64,000 bases of DNA from Kamptonema formosum PCC 6407. GTDB lineage: Bacteria > Cyanobacteriota > Cyanobacteriia > Cyanobacteriales > Microcoleaceae. The notes beneath the pieces were generated by a model. The model did no database searches. It worked only from the letters and a program-made list of their open reading frames with translations, and was not told where the DNA came from. The stretch spans positions 1,386,590 through 1,450,589 of the forward strand of contig NZ_KB235904.1 in NCBI RefSeq assembly GCF_000332155.1, given 5' to 3'. The position numbers were made by a program, and so were the translations under genes. Of this stretch, positions 42,711 to 53,958 are shown piece after piece. Positions within the stretch are counted from its first letter, which is position 1; the number at the start of each line of letters is the position of its first letter.

Positions 42711-45467
42711 CTAGTCCCTAGCTATATGTTTGAGAAACGAGAGATCCACAGTACCAAAATTGACAACTAAAGCTACATTGAGATTTTCCAGAGATTTGAC
42801 CAACCACCGCATATCATCTAGAGCTTTACCTTCATAGTGATTAAACAAAATAGAAAATCTCTTTTCTAACTCAGGTTTAACTTTGCGGGAAAGCAAGGCA
42901 ATTTTGAGCAAAAGGCTTGTTGCTCTCACGGGCCCCAGGTTAGAAACCAGATCGTAAAATACATAGTGATTAGGCTTTTCAGGGCTTTCTACTACCAGAA
43001 AATCGAACAAATAGCGGCAAGTCTCAATTAGTAATAAGTTATTCAGCTTCTCAGAATCGCTCTCAGGAAAAGTGCTTTTTAGCTGCTTATATAAACGGTC
43101 ATTAAATTGGCGTTTTCCGTAAGTAGGCTTAATAGAAGAGATCAAATACTCATATAAATCTTCCTTAAAAGCTGCGTAGGATTGCGTCTTTCTCGTGCGG
43201 ACTAGAAAAAACTGAGCTGATTCTCGGTAAGTCTGAGAACCTTCAACTTTTCCTGCAAATTCCTTGACAGCAAAGTTCAGTTCAGCATCGCTCAAAAGGG
43301 TAGGGTTCAACACTGACTGCATTTGGCTGGCTGTATTTTGCGATTGCCTGACTAAATAAGTTAAATATTCGGACAACTCCATTTCAAATTGCCACTGTTT
43401 TTGAGATTGAATGTGTCGGATAGTTTGCCGATCTTCATAAGAGCTATCTCTACTTAGCAAACAATGACTGTACAAATAGGGATAGCGATAAATTAATTGA
43501 CCCACAGAAGAATTAATCTCTTGTTTATTTACCTCTGCATCGGGATCTACTACTTTAACTAACCGCTCTAGAGCCAGATATTCTTCACTTTTTGTAAATA
43601 ATTTCACCTGTTCTTGTAAGCGTTTAACTATGTAAAATTCTACCCCAGTGCGGGGTATATTATTCTTAAATAAAGATATTAAATCTGCAATCGCTACTTT
43701 ATTTCGGGCGTGCAATTGCCAGCGGTTAATTAGAATGTGGCAGCAGCGGTAAAGGATATATTTAAACTGTAGCTCCTCGCGTTTCACAGAAATAATACTA
43801 TATAAAGCTGCTTCTACTTTCCGATCGGGATATCCTCTGCCATCTATAAACAACTTGCGAAAGCGCTCTATTATTTCCGGTGGCGACTCTGTTTGTACGC
43901 AGTAAACTAGATGATCGTACAACATTTGCTCATCGCTAGAACCAGATTCTGATTCATACAAACTCGGAGCCATAATCGGCTTAAATTCTCTCTGTGGCTC
44001 TAGTTGTGTCGGTTCTTCAACAATTTCTGTGGGGATTACATCTCCGCTACTTTCGGAGATTTCAGAATCACTAAATTGACCCATTGAAACGTCATCATTA
44101 GGAGAATCATCTTGAGGTTTTGCTGCCACATTTTGACTGGAGATCAAAAACTTATAGTGTTCTCCGCTTAATTTTTTATCTGCTGTCCAGACTAAGGCAT
44201 TCTGTAATTCTTGCCCTCTCAAGAGCCGCGAATCATCCACACAGTCTGAAGCTAACCACCCTACAAATGCTTCCCGATAGGGAGCTAGGTTTTCCAGTTC
44301 TTTTTCAACCCAGTTAGAATTAAAAACAGACTCATAAATGGGATTATAAACTTTTAAATTATTCTGATGCTTAACAACTAATCCTGACAGCCGCAATTCT
44401 ATTTGTTCGGGAGAGTCATCAGCAACTACCCCCCCTTGCCCCCCCTTACTAAGGTGGGGTATATTGAGCCCCCCTTTACTAAGGGGGGGTTGGGGGGTTT
44501 GGGGTTGCAAAATTTGCTGGTATAGAACCAGTAGCCGACAAGTATTATGGCGGCTCCGCAAAATGCGATCGCGAATTGTCTTTAAATGTTCTGGTTCATC
44601 TTGTGCTTCCCAGTTGTTAATAATGCGCTCTTTTACCAAGTCCTCAATGTACTGTGCTTCACCATCTTTAGGAATAAATGATGAAGAGGCTAGTACAAAT
44701 TTGCAAAGTTTTTGGGTGAGAAATGGTTTCCCGCCTGTCCAAGTTAATATTTCTTTAAGCACTATTCGTGGCTGAAAGGCTTTTAGAGCTAATCCTTTGG
44801 TTAGGGCCAGACTTTCCTCTAATTGAAAACCAGTTAAGTGTATTGCTCGACCAATATTAAAAGGGGTACGGTTTTTGTCTTGAATTAATTCAGATGGAGT
44901 AGCTACTCCCAAGAGAGCGAAGGTCAGACGATTATATTCCGGCTGATCTGCTCGCTGATTGTAGCAAGCACGAATCAAAGCAAAAAAATCATCTACATTA
45001 AAATTTAAACTGAGTATACTGTCGATTTCATCTATAAAAATTACCAGATTTTTAGTGATTTTTGTGAGTAATACTTTGCGGATGAATACATCTAATCGCT
45101 TGACGGGAGCAAGCATTTCATGGTCGCTCCACCAGCTCACGACATCAAATCGATCTAATAGATTAAAACTACTGGCGATGCTGTAGATTAGCCCTGCATA
45201 CCACTGTTCAGGCTTGATGTCTTGACAGCCAATTGTGGTCAAGTCAATTGAGGCACAAACAAGACCTGAATCTTGCAGCCTTTTCATAGTTTGCACCCGC
45301 AAACTAGATTTGCCCATTTGTCGGGAATTGAGGACATAGCAGAATTGTCCAGCCTTTAGGCCTTCGTAGAGTTCATCATCTGCTTGTCGCCTTACATAAG
45401 TAGGAGCGTCTATTGGTAGACTTCCTCCGACTTGATATTGATAGGTTAAGTTTAGTTCTGTCTTCAT
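42711..45467 (-). CDS. AAA-like STAND ATPase fused to a cyanobacterial helical domain
   Basis: This 918-residue protein opens with [20 protein letters not shown], the start typical of cyanobacterial AAA-like STAND proteins. The P-loop is atypical ([11 protein letters not shown], about 47-57) and Walker B is [28 protein letters not shown] and the winged-helix region follow to about 400. A charged linker leads to a separate conserved helical region (about 510-918; [27 protein letters not shown]), which I recognise as a usually stand-alone cyanobacterial hypothetical protein. An 80-bp repeat (44427-44510) is translated in frame as PPLSKGGL...HLSKGGQGG between the two parts of the ATPase. Function is unknown. 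Confidence 0.82.
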   Translation of the reverse strand: MKTELNLTYQYQVGGSLPIDAPTYVRRQADDELYEGLKAGQFCYVLNSRQMGKSSLRVQTMKRLQDSGLVCASIDLTTIGCQDIKPEQWYAGLIYSIASSFNLLDRFDVVSWWSDHEMLAPVKRLDVFIRKVLLTKITKNLVIFIDEIDSILSLNFNVDDFFALIRACYNQRADQPEYNRLTFALLGVATPSELIQDKNRTPFNIGRAIHLTGFQLEESLALTKGLALKAFQPRIVLKEILTWTGGKPFLTQKLCKFVLASSSFIPKDGEAQYIEDLVKERIINNWEAQDEPEHLKTIRDRILRSRHNTCRLLVLYQQILQPQTPQPPLSKGGLNIPHLSKGGQGGVVADDSPEQIELRLSGLVVKHQNNLKVYNPIYESVFNSNWVEKELENLAPYREAFVGWLASDCVDDSRLLRGQELQNALVWTADKKLSGEHYKFLISSQNVAAKPQDDSPNDDVSMGQFSDSEISESSGDVIPTEIVEEPTQLEPQREFKPIMAPSLYESESGSSDEQMLYDHLVYCVQTESPPEIIERFRKLFIDGRGYPDRKVEAALYSIISVKREELQFKYILYRCCHILINRWQLHARNKVAIADLISLFKNNIPRTGVEFYIVKRLQEQVKLFTKSEEYLALERLVKVVDPDAEVNKQEINSSVGQLIYRYPYLYSHCLLSRDSSYEDRQTIRHIQSQKQWQFEMELSEYLTYLVRQSQNTASQMQSVLNPTLLSDAELNFAVKEFAGKVEGSQTYRESAQFFLVRTRKTQSYAAFKEDLYEYLISSIKPTYGKRQFNDRLYKQLKSTFPESDSEKLNNLLLIETCRYLFDFLVVESPEKPNHYVFYDLVSNLGPVRATSLLLKIALLSRKVKPELEKRFSILFNHYEGKALDDMRWLVKSLENLNVALVVNFGTVDLSFLKHIARD
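44427..44510. repeat. CCCCCCTTACTAAGG repeat inside a coding region
   Basis: CCCCCCTTGCCCCCCCTTACTAAGG and CCCCCCTTTACTAAGGGGGGGTTGGGGGG (arms listed in part) form a GC-rich tandem/inverted element. It is common between cyanobacterial genes and reads PPLSKGG in one frame. Here it keeps the host reading frame open. Confidence 0.8.
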
Positions 45468-45590
45468 CGATTGAGTCTCTAAAAAACTCCCATATCATTT
45501 CCCCAAGTTTTTGTCAAGGTATGTTTAGTTTGATGAAGGGCGATTGCCTGCGGCTGGCGTAGCTACCGCGCCGCAGCTAAAATTTTTTAT

Positions 45591-45639
45591 GTAACCTCAC
45601 CCTCTGGCAGTTCTTTTACCACCCAGAGGGCGAGGTTAC
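45591..45639. repeat. 17-bp stem hairpin GTAACCTC...GAGGTTAC
   Basis: GTAACCTCACCCTCTGG (45591-45607) and CCAGAGGGCGAGGTTAC (45623-45639) pair with a single mismatch around a 15-nt loop. It lies upstream of the STAND gene and could be a transcription barrier for either strand. Confidence 0.7.
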
Positions 45640-45767
45640 AAACAATAAACTAAGTAATAAACTAAGTATAGTTAAACTGTTCAACTTTAGCTGTAATATT
45701 GTAAACATCACAATCACAATACTTCAGTTTGGTAATAATATTCACTCGGTGTATTAAAAGCAGCCAA

Positions 45768-45793
45768 TAAAAAACCTCAGCAAGTTGCTGAGG
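45768..45793 (-). terminator. Strong minus-strand rho-independent terminator
   Basis: Read on the minus strand, CCTCAGCAA-C-TTGCTGAGG (45775-45793) is followed by TTTTTTATTGG. It is a textbook terminator, yet no protein gene lies just upstream on that strand. It may end a small RNA encoded between about 45800 and 46100. Confidence 0.75.
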
Positions 45794-45880
45794 GCAGCGA
45801 GTATGCGAAAAATCGTTAATGACTGCGTTCTTCAATTTACGTAGGATTGCATGGCTCCCTATGTTTTTATGAAGATACAC

Positions 45881-45960
45881 CCTGATATATTAACTACCCG
45901 ATGGATTAACACCCTGATGGTTTAACTCCCTGATAGATGACCGCCCTGATGGCTTTCACT
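45881..45960. repeat. Five-unit 16-bp tandem repeat
   Basis: The unit CCTGATGGTTTAACTC recurs with CCTGAT/CCCGAT at 45881, 45897, 45913, 45929 and 45945, an exact 16-bp period with variable second halves. It lies just upstream of the small secreted-peptide gene. Confidence 0.8.
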
Positions 45961-46164
45961 CCACTACCCAAAAAAGCAGGGTGGGTGGAAGATCGTGGAC
46001 ACTACTAACACTTCACTTCCGGCTTTTCTGGTCGCTCAGGTGTGCCTGTCTGGATTAATTATTGCAGACCGCATTTCTGAGATACAAGAGGTCTATTGCA
46101 CAGACCCACTTTACCCGACCGACCTGCCAAAAAGTGATTTGTTAGGTTCATCAGGGTCATCATC

Positions 46165-46365
46165 ATGAAAAAGAGTATCTTAGTTTTAGGGTTCATAGCC
46201 TCCGCAGGCTTCTCCTTTTTCACTTTCCCTAGCCTCCGAGCATCTGCATCCGAGCCATCAGCGAGCGTCACGACTGTACAGAAGAGTTGGACTCAGGTCA
46301 ACTACACTGGAACGAATGAGGACGGCGATAAAGAGGACGTAAAGACAGGTAAAAAAGGGAAATAG
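46165..46365 (+). CDS. Small exported peptide, unknown
   Basis: This 66-residue protein has a clear signal peptide (MKKSILVLGFIASAGFSFFTF, cleavage likely after ASA near 27-29). A short polar mature part follows, rich in Asp, Glu, Lys and Gly (GTNEDGDKEDVKTGKKGK). I do not recognise a family. No overlapping gene competes for the region. The upstream sequence has only a weak AGGGT. It could be a secreted signalling or envelope peptide. Existence is moderately supported by the signal peptide alone. Confidence 0.5.
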   Translation: MKKSILVLGFIASAGFSFFTFPSLRASASEPSASVTTVQKSWTQVNYTGTNEDGDKEDVKTGKKGK

Positions 46366-46634
46366 TTCCTGCTCTCCTGCGTTCTGACAACTGCCTCAAT
46401 CGGTCGAAGGGTAAAACTCCTGCCCATTCAAAAAGTGATGCAGAGCTGCACCCTGCGTTCGTCAAGGGGATGAGAGGATAGGATAATGGGATGGACGAGA
46501 AAATTTATTAACAGGGCTAGTTTGGGGACGTTTCTACATCCCTTGCTCCCTCCATCCCCACTCTCCTACCTTTTTGCCCTCTGAAGTTCCTGACCTTCTT
46601 TTATGCCCCAATCGTAATTCCTCCAAAAACTCCA

Positions 46635-47210
46635 ATGGAAAACTCTCTTATCACTACCCGCAGACAGCGGAACTCGACAAAAACCCAGGAAAGGCGGCAG
46701 GCGACACCGAAAGAAAAAAAGTTAATTCACCTGTTGGCGAATCTGGGATGTAGTTTGGTTAGGTATGACTACAAACACTCAACTACCAAAGGAGTGATTC
46801 CGCCCGATGAACGGAAGCATTTAGCTGAGTGGCACTATCTCCGACTTCAGCAAATTCGCAGGGTTGAGCGCAGTTTAGAACCTGTAGCCACTCTCAAGCG
46901 CGTTTACTATAAGAGCATTCTCAGCCCTAGAGACCTCAAGTCGCTCAAACTGCTTTGGGTTGATGAGGAGGGCAAAAATAGGGTTAAGCGCGTCGATCCA
47001 GATTTGGATGTGGTGCTTACGGAAGCTCTCGATCGCGGAGATACTTTGAAACAAATTTTTCACACTATTGAAGCAAAAGAACGCCTTTTTTCGCCGACTC
47101 CCGCTGGCGGCCCAGTGCCTTTTTGGGTGCGAGAATGGGAAAGTTCGGGTTACGATATAAACTTTTTCCCTCCTTCATTCCCTGCTTGGGCTTCTATTGT
47201 TGATGATTAA
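46635..47210 (+). CDS. Conserved-looking protein of unknown function
   Basis: This 191-residue basic, soluble protein has no signal peptide or membrane segment. The N-terminus is Arg/Lys rich (TTRRQRNSTKTQERRQATPKEKK split over about 7-29), followed by a helical centre (EWHYLRLQQIRRVERSLEP) and an aromatic, proline-rich end (PVPFWVREWESSGYDINFFPPSFPAW). I do not recognise the family. The coding potential is supported by length, composition and the absence of competing genes. A nucleic-acid-binding role would fit the basic N-terminus but is only a guess. Confidence 0.65.
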   Translation: MENSLITTRRQRNSTKTQERRQATPKEKKLIHLLANLGCSLVRYDYKHSTTKGVIPPDERKHLAEWHYLRLQQIRRVERSLEPVATLKRVYYKSILSPRDLKSLKLLWVDEEGKNRVKRVDPDLDVVLTEALDRGDTLKQIFHTIEAKERLFSPTPAGGPVPFWVREWESSGYDINFFPPSFPAWASIVDD

Positions 47211-47212
47211 GC

Positions 47213-47340
47213 TAATAGTTAACTGTTAACTGTTAACTGTTAATTCTTGCGAAGATAGGCGACGTTAATGATGGTTTTGCGTAAGCAATTAGCAATTAGC
47301 AATTAGCAATTAGCAATTAGCAATTAGTAATTAATAATTA
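47213..47340. repeat. Heptamer runs between convergent genes
   Basis: GTTAACT heptamers (47213-47243) and CAATTAG heptamers (47284-47337) fill the spacer up to the stop codon of the kinase at 47338. Confidence 0.8.
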
Positions 47341-50300
47341 CCGCTGCCGCACGGGCATTTCAATTACAAACTCTGCGCCGTTTCCAGGTGTAGAAATGCA
47401 GGTGATTTGACCGCCGTGCTGCTCGACTACGATTGAATGAGCGATTGACAGTCCTAGTCCAGTTCCCTTACCTACGGGTTTAGTGGTAAAGAAGGGGTCA
47501 AAGAGTTTTTGGCAAACAGATTCTGGTATCCCTGGCCCGTTGTCAGCAATCGATATTCCTACGCGATCGCGCTCTGCAAGATAAGTACGAATAGTGATAG
47601 TAGGAGTGCGATCGCCTTCAACTACTGCTTCTCTTTTACTCTGCTCTTCTAAAGCATCGATCGCATTTGCCAAAATATTCATCACTACCTGATTCAACTG
47701 ACCGCCGCAGCATTCTACTTTGGGCAGTTTGGCGTAATTTTTAACTACCATTATTTGCGAAGTGCTGCCTTGAAAGTTCAGGCGGCTTTGCAAAATTAGC
47801 AGCGTACTCTCAATGCCTTCATGGATGTTAACCAACTTCATCTCTGCTTCGTCTAGGCGAGAGAAAGTCCGTAGGGATTTGACAATTTCTCTGATTCTTT
47901 CTGCTCCCACTTTCATGGAATTAAAAAGTTTAGGCAAATCGATAGAAATATACTCCAAATCTATATTCTGTATTTTTTCGGATATTTCTGCGGTTGTTTC
48001 TGGATATTCGTGCTGATAGAGTTGAACCAGTTCCAACAGGTCAAAACTGTAATCTTTGGCAGGACTGAGATTGCCGTAAATAAAGTTGACAGGGTTATTA
48101 ATTTCGTGAGCTACGCCAGCAACTAACTGCCCCAAACTCACCATTTTTTCATTTTGAATTAACTGAGATTGAGTGTTTTTCAATTTCTGCATGGCAACTT
48201 CTAGCTGCACGGCTTTTGATCGCTCTCGTGCTTCCGAATCTCGCAAGGCAGCAAGAGCTTGTTTGCGCTCGGCAATTTCAGTTTGTGCCTGTTCAAACAG
48301 TGTGGATTGCTGGATCGCGATCGCTAATTGCCAGCTAATTTGTTTAAGACATTCGATCTCAGGTTCCTGCCATATACGGGGGCCACTACACTGATGGGCA
48401 ATCAGTAAACCCCACAGCTTTTGACCTTGCAAAATAGGAGCCACTAAATTAGCTCTAACTTGTAAATTAGTGAGTAAATTTACATAACATCTATTGCGAT
48501 CGCTATTGATAATGTCGCAGTTTACATTAACCAGACCTTCTAGGTAGAGTGGGATATATTGTTCGATAAAGCAGTTATCTTGAATGTCAAGACCTAAGAT
48601 CGGCATATATCCTGACTGCACTGATTCCACCACGACTACTCCCGTCCAGTCGGGATGAAAGCGGTAAATTACTGTACGCTCAGTTTGCAAAAATTGCCGC
48701 ACTTGTTCCACTGTAGTCTTCAGGATTTCCTCTAAGTTGAGAGAGGAGCGCATTCGCTCTAAAATTGTCCCTACTAGCCTTTCCCGCTTTAATTGCTGCT
48801 GTAAGGCAAATTCTGCCTGTTTGCGGTCAGTAATATCCATTGCTGTCCCAAATAGCCGCACGACCTGACCGGATTCATTTTTAAATGCTTTTCCCTTACT
48901 ATTAATATGCCTAATTTCTCCGTCGAGGCGATATATGCGGTGGTCTAAATCATAAGAAATACCTTCAGTTATTGCTCTTTCAACTAATTGTTGAAATTCG
49001 GCTCTGTCTTCTGGATAAATTTGTTCTAAAAGTTGATCCCAAGTTGGTGTTAGTCCTAGCTTGTGCCCGTAAATTCGGAACACTTCCTCAGACCAACTAA
49101 TTGTTCCCGCTGCGATTTCAAATTCCCAATTGCCGATGTGGGCAATTCTCTGAGCTTGCTGCAACTCTTGCGCTAATTGAAAGGCAGCTTCTTCTGCTAC
49201 TTTGCGATCGCTAATGTCTTTGTGCGTACCCGACATCCGCAGGGGTGAACCCCACTGATCGCGCTCTACCACTTTACCCCCAGCTAAAATCCACTTCCAA
49301 TAACCTTCTTTACTCAGCATCCGAAATTCAATTTCATAGGTGGGAGTTCGACCTTCCACATAAGCTTTTAAAGCAGTTATTACTTTCGGTAAATCTTCTG
49401 GGTGTATGAGATTTTCCCAGGCTTGATAATTATTTTCAACCTCATCTATTTCATAGCCCAACATTTTCTTCCACTGGGTATCGAAATAAGTTTCTGCTGT
49501 CGCTATATTCCAATCCCATAACCCCAAAGCGCTACCCTCTATTGCTAACTGCAACCGCTGTTCGCTGATCCGCAAGGCAGACTCTTTTTGTTTGAGTTCA
49601 GTGATGTCGGCAATAACTGCTATCATCCCCACTTTATTGCTAGCATTGTCTACTATACAATCAGCTCGTAATTGAGTTTGTACAATCTCACCCTGCTTAG
49701 TTTTGAGCTCGACTTCGCCACTCCAAGAACAGCCTTTACGAAGGCTTTTAAATATCTCTCTCAATACGCTTGATTTGGCGTGAATTAAGGCTGGCCCCCC
49801 AGCTTCATTTAGTTCCTCAACGGTGTAACCATAGCGGTGAATAAAGGCTTGGTTGTGGTAAATTGAGTTGCCGTCCAAGTCAGCGATCGCAACTGCATCG
49901 CTAGCGCTTTCTACAGCAGCTCTAACTTGCAGTAGAGCAAGTTCTGCCTGTTTGCCAGGAGTGATGTCAAAAATGAGTCCATCTAGCCACAAAACCTCAC
50001 CATTTTGTGATAATTTTGCCCTGCCTTTTTCAGCAATCCACCGCACTGAACCGTTGCAGTGAATAATTCGGTATTCCAAATTATAGGACTCTCTGGCTGC
50101 CGTTGCCACTGCAACTTCACGACTGACCATTTCTCTATCGTCAGGATGAATAATACTGGCAAAACTTAAGCGGTGATTTTGAATGAAATCGACCGCTGGA
50201 TAACCGCTAATCGCCTCAATTTCATCACTGATAAATTCCATTGTCCAATCCGCATCGCATAAGCCTCGATAAATTGCGCCAGGAAGGTTTTCTACCAGAG

Positions 50301-52419
50301 AGCGAAATCTTTCCTCGCTCTCGCGCAAAGCTACTTCTGTTTGTTTGCGCTGAATGTGAACGCCTAACTGAGTCGCCGCCGCATTTACGAGTTCAACTAA
50401 ACGTGATTCTTTTGTTGTTTGAGTTTTCTTAAAGAAAACCAAAACTGCTAATACTTCAGAACTGCTACAAATTGGCACACCAAAGCTGGTTTTTAATCCC
50501 ATTCCCAGGGCAATTTGCGTCCTCAGAAAAACTGGTTCTTTAACCTCAGAAACATCTTCTATCCATTCGGACTCGCCCGACAACCAAATTCGCCCTGGTA
50601 GTCCCACTCCGGGCGCAAATGTTAAATTTCGACTTTGGTATCCGAATTCATCTAAAATTTTATCGCTAGCATACCAAATTTCGCTGTATTCTAAAACTTT
50701 ACCGTTAGCATCAGGAATCCAGGCTTCCCCAAAATTCCAGCCGATTGTCCTGCACAATAACCGCAGGACATCTGCTAAGGCACTTTGAAAGTCTTCGGAT
50801 TGACTAATTGCTTGAGTTGCTGTTAGCAACAAGCGAATTTCTTCTTCTGCTTGTTTGCGTTCTGTAATATCAGTTGCCGTACCTAAAATCTGGGTTAGTT
50901 GACCTTCTGAATTCCTAGAAAAGGCAGTATCTCTGCTAATTAACCAGCGCCAAGAGCCATCTTTGTGTCGCATCCGATATTCGATTTCAAAGATCTCGCC
51001 ATCGAGTCCATTTTCAATTTGTTGCCAATATTCAGGAATAATAGCAAAATCTTCAGGGTGGATCGTTGTTTGTAATATGGGCGTTCCCCTTTCTGCAACT
51101 TCTTCTAATGTATAACCCATAAGTTCGCCTAGACAGCCATTAGCATAGATATTCCGGTTTTCTCGGATGTCATAAACGTACAGAATATTGGGGCTGGAAC
51201 TGGCTATTTTTTCAATAAAACGTTGGCTTTCTTCTAGTTTAGCTTGCTGCTGTTTGTAGCTAGTAACATCTCGAATCGTGCCGACCAGCATTTTACTGCC
51301 ATCTGTATTTTTAAAGACTGTTTTCTTGGTGGAAATTACCCGTTCTGTGCCATCCACACCGATCAATATTTCCTCATTTTCTTCAGCACTACCTGCTGTA
51401 AATACTTGGTCATCTTTGCCCCAAGCAAGATCGGCTTTTTCTGGGGTAAAGATATCATAGTCGGATTTGCATAAGAGTTCTTCGCGCGGCTTGCCTAATA
51501 ATTGACAAAAAGCGTTATTAAATACGATTAAGCGGCGATCCTCGTCTTTAACAAATATGGGGTCAGCAATTGCATTCAGAGTATGTTTGAGGAAGTCTTG
51601 GGATGCCTGCAATTGCTCTTGGGCTAATATTTGGTGGGTAATATCATTCAGAGTACCCGCAGTACCGGAGATAGTGCCATTGGGGGCAAAGGTTAGACGC
51701 GCTTGCACTTCAATCCAGCGAATTTTTTCTTCTTTAGTCAGGTAGCGAATTTTATAGCGACAGGCTTCTTTTTGGCCTTCAACTAATGGTTGTAAATACT
51801 CTATATTCCTTTGCCTATCCTCTGGATAAATATAGTTTAAAAATGGATTTCCCAAACTTTCGGGTATCCCAAATCCTGTAATTTCTGTCCAAGCGGCATT
51901 CAAAAATACCCAATTACCGGCGGTATCTACTTGGAAAATTACTTCTTTGATATTATTTACTAGAGAGCGATATTTTTCTTCGTTTTGCCGCCAAACTGCT
52001 TGTCTATTCTGACGGGCGATAGCGTTGCGTAAGGAACGCATCAGCAGTTTACTGTTAACTTCTCTTTTCACCAGATATTCCTGGGCTCCAGCTTGAATTG
52101 ACTGGGTTGCTAGTTCTTCATCGCTGTTGGCTGTGAGTACAATAATCGGAATATTTAAACCATATTCTTGCAGTCTAGCAACCGTCTGAAATCCTTTGCT
52201 ATCAGGAAGTGAAAGGTCTAGTAATATTACATCGAAAGTTTCGTGACGCAAATGTTCTAAAGCTTGACTGAGCCGAACTACTGGAGTCAACAAAAGTGAT
52301 TGTGTCCACCTATTTTCTAATAGTAATTCTTGAATCAGTTCAGCATCATCCGCGTTATCTTCGACTAGGAGAACTTTTAAGGCGGTGTGGGTGAAAGTCG
52401 GTTTAAGAGCTGATGTCAT
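47338..52419 (-). CDS. Receiver-multi-PAS/GAF histidine kinase with a cyanobacteriochrome-like GAF
   Basis: This 1693-residue soluble kinase is ordered receiver (about 14-132), PAS x3 (to about 525), GAF (530-690), PAS x4 (700-1205), GAF (1210-1375), HisKA and HATPase_c. The histidine is H1438 in [12 protein letters not shown], a zraS/ntrB-like H-box. The ATPase motifs are DNGPGIP and [10 protein letters not shown]. The second GAF has C1283 in QDNCF and C1311 in RCYVNLL, 28 residues apart. This spacing and the DXCF motif match green/blue cyanobacteriochromes, but Tyr replaces the usual His after the canonical Cys. [16 protein letters not shown] also fits. Bilin binding is therefore possible but unproven. 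It has no own output receiver, so it must pass phosphate to a separate regulator. Confidence 0.9.
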   Translation of the reverse strand: MTSALKPTFTHTALKVLLVEDNADDAELIQELLLENRWTQSLLLTPVVRLSQALEHLRHETFDVILLDLSLPDSKGFQTVARLQEYGLNIPIIVLTANSDEELATQSIQAGAQEYLVKREVNSKLLMRSLRNAIARQNRQAVWRQNEEKYRSLVNNIKEVIFQVDTAGNWVFLNAAWTEITGFGIPESLGNPFLNYIYPEDRQRNIEYLQPLVEGQKEACRYKIRYLTKEEKIRWIEVQARLTFAPNGTISGTAGTLNDITHQILAQEQLQASQDFLKHTLNAIADPIFVKDEDRRLIVFNNAFCQLLGKPREELLCKSDYDIFTPEKADLAWGKDDQVFTAGSAEENEEILIGVDGTERVISTKKTVFKNTDGSKMLVGTIRDVTSYKQQQAKLEESQRFIEKIASSSPNILYVYDIRENRNIYANGCLGELMGYTLEEVAERGTPILQTTIHPEDFAIIPEYWQQIENGLDGEIFEIEYRMRHKDGSWRWLISRDTAFSRNSEGQLTQILGTATDITERKQAEEEIRLLLTATQAISQSEDFQSALADVLRLLCRTIGWNFGEAWIPDANGKVLEYSEIWYASDKILDEFGYQSRNLTFAPGVGLPGRIWLSGESEWIEDVSEVKEPVFLRTQIALGMGLKTSFGVPICSSSEVLAVLVFFKKTQTTKESRLVELVNAAATQLGVHIQRKQTEVALRESEERFRSLVENLPGAIYRGLCDADWTMEFISDEIEAISGYPAVDFIQNHRLSFASIIHPDDREMVSREVAVATAARESYNLEYRIIHCNGSVRWIAEKGRAKLSQNGEVLWLDGLIFDITPGKQAELALLQVRAAVESASDAVAIADLDGNSIYHNQAFIHRYGYTVEELNEAGGPALIHAKSSVLREIFKSLRKGCSWSGEVELKTKQGEIVQTQLRADCIVDNASNKVGMIAVIADITELKQKESALRISEQRLQLAIEGSALGLWDWNIATAETYFDTQWKKMLGYEIDEVENNYQAWENLIHPEDLPKVITALKAYVEGRTPTYEIEFRMLSKEGYWKWILAGGKVVERDQWGSPLRMSGTHKDISDRKVAEEAAFQLAQELQQAQRIAHIGNWEFEIAAGTISWSEEVFRIYGHKLGLTPTWDQLLEQIYPEDRAEFQQLVERAITEGISYDLDHRIYRLDGEIRHINSKGKAFKNESGQVVRLFGTAMDITDRKQAEFALQQQLKRERLVGTILERMRSSLNLEEILKTTVEQVRQFLQTERTVIYRFHPDWTGVVVVESVQSGYMPILGLDIQDNCFIEQYIPLYLEGLVNVNCDIINSDRNRCYVNLLTNLQVRANLVAPILQGQKLWGLLIAHQCSGPRIWQEPEIECLKQISWQLAIAIQQSTLFEQAQTEIAERKQALAALRDSEARERSKAVQLEVAMQKLKNTQSQLIQNEKMVSLGQLVAGVAHEINNPVNFIYGNLSPAKDYSFDLLELVQLYQHEYPETTAEISEKIQNIDLEYISIDLPKLFNSMKVGAERIREIVKSLRTFSRLDEAEMKLVNIHEGIESTLLILQSRLNFQGSTSQIMVVKNYAKLPKVECCGGQLNQVVMNILANAIDALEEQSKREAVVEGDRTPTITIRTYLAERDRVGISIADNGPGIPESVCQKLFDPFFTTKPVGKGTGLGLSIAHSIVVEQHGGQITCISTPGNGAEFVIEMPVRQR

Positions 52420-52699
52420 GGGTGCAAGTTACTAAGAAAAATCTCAAAATCGGCGATCGCTACAGTTAGCTTGCCTGTTGTAATTAATACTAAGTTGGAT
52501 TCAAATTAGCTATCATATTTTGCACCCTCATCACTAAGCCGCTAATTTTGACTGGAATTTAGAGGGGCAAAAGCAGTGCACTTGTCAAAACTTATCTCTA
52601 TTATATCAAAAAAAATCTCAATGTAAACTCTACCTCTTGCCAAAATATTGTAGAAGTTTGGCATAGTCTGCCGTTAGCTTAATATTTGCCCAGTAAATT

Positions 52700-53911
52700 T
52701 TAAATTTTATCAATAATCGGCTTCGGTAGAATTACGGTAAAGATACTGCCCTTACCGAGTTCAGATTTAATTGTAATCTCGCCTTGAAAAGGTTTTAAAA
52801 GTTCTAGACAAGTATAAAGCCCTAATCCTGTTCCTGTAGGTGCTCCCTCTTTTTCTTCCTCGCCTTTAGCAGGTTTGGATGTGTAGAAAAAGTCAAACAC
52901 ATTTGGCAGGTTCTCTGGGGCAATACCGCAGCCAGAATCTTCTATATCCATGTATATTCTGTATTCGTCTTGTCTGGTAACAATAGTCAAGTTTTGATTT
53001 TTCATGTTCCACATAGCATGGAGTGCATTATCTATTAAATTGTGGAATACCTGGGAAAAATAAGAATAAATTAAAGGCAAGCTGGGAAGGTTTGGATCGA
53101 ATAAATATTTTTTATTAACCTTATGCTTAAAATACAAATTTGAATCTAAAAGTTGTAATTCTCGCTGCAATAACTCATTCAGATTGACAGGCTGCAACTC
53201 TCCCTTTTGATCTTTGATACTTTTGAACATTAGAGTTTCCATGATTTCATTAATTGCCGCTACTGAACGATTAATATATTTGCTATAGTTAAAGAGGGAC
53301 TTGTCGTCCAATTGTGCCGCTTTAGCTTCAATCAAATCAACGCTAGTCTGGATGATTTGTAAGGGGCTTCTTAAGTTGTGTACCATTCCTTGGGTTAATC
53401 GCCCGATAATCGCGGTTTTTTGCTGCTCTATTAGCTGTTTAGTTTTTTGTTCTACTAGCTTTTCTAGATTACCGTTAAGTGCAGCGAGTTGTTCATTCTT
53501 CTCTTGGAGTTTTTTTTGCAATTTGCAAATAGTCAAATGGGTTTGAATGCGGCTCAATACTTCTTCGTGCTGAAACGGCTTAGTAATGTAATCAACAGCT
53601 CCCGATTGAAAACCCCTGACTTTATTTACTGTATCAGAAAGGGCAGTCATAAAAATCACTGGGATGTCTTTGGTGGCTGGGATTGCTTTCAGCCGACTGC
53701 AAGTTTCAAACCCATCAATTCCTGGCATCATTACATCTAAAAGTATCAAATCTGGTCGGACATACTCAAGTTGCTCGATCGCACTTTCACCATCAAGTGC
53801 TACTAATACTTTGAAGTTGCAATTCCTTAAAAAATCGAAAAGTACATCGAGATTCGTTTGATTATCGTCAACGATGAGAATGATACTTCTTTCTGAGTTT
53901 TTGATGTTCAT
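52700..53911 (-). CDS. Receiver-first histidine kinase
   Basis: This 403-residue soluble protein has a receiver (about 9-125; ILIVDDNQ, LILLDVMMPGIDG, ITKPF), a coiled coil (about 128-165), a divergent H-box with H178 in GMVHNLRSPLQ (HN in place of HE) and HATPase_c (EDSGCGIAPENLPNVFDFFYTS split, GTGLGLYTCLELL). The receiver probably controls its own kinase. It lies only 47 bp downstream of the giant hybrid kinase at 53959, so the two are likely cotranscribed and may act in series. AGGGA precedes the ATG. Confidence 0.88.
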   Translation of the reverse strand: MNIKNSERSIILIVDDNQTNLDVLFDFLRNCNFKVLVALDGESAIEQLEYVRPDLILLDVMMPGIDGFETCSRLKAIPATKDIPVIFMTALSDTVNKVRGFQSGAVDYITKPFQHEEVLSRIQTHLTICKLQKKLQEKNEQLAALNGNLEKLVEQKTKQLIEQQKTAIIGRLTQGMVHNLRSPLQIIQTSVDLIEAKAAQLDDKSLFNYSKYINRSVAAINEIMETLMFKSIKDQKGELQPVNLNELLQRELQLLDSNLYFKHKVNKKYLFDPNLPSLPLIYSYFSQVFHNLIDNALHAMWNMKNQNLTIVTRQDEYRIYMDIEDSGCGIAPENLPNVFDFFYTSKPAKGEEEKEGAPTGTGLGLYTCLELLKPFQGEITIKSELGKGSIFTVILPKPIIDKI

Positions 53912-53958
53912 ATTCCCTAGATTAACTTCACTTCTGTGTAAGACATATACTTATGAGT

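Larger units (their letters stand above)
45468..46164. other. Gene-free region with hairpins and a 16-bp tandem repeat
   Basis: This 697-bp stretch holds a GC-rich palindrome (CTGCGGCTGGCGTAGCTACCGCGCCGCAG, 45549-45577), a long hairpin (45591-45639), a minus-strand terminator (45768-45793) and a 16-bp repeat array (45881-45960). It is otherwise featureless. Open frames here overlap these structures and are not credible. Confidence 0.6.

Noticed and set aside
45662..45880. 72-codon minus-strand open frame
   Set aside because: It runs through the strong terminator hairpin at 45768-45793 and has no ribosome binding site or recognisable motif.
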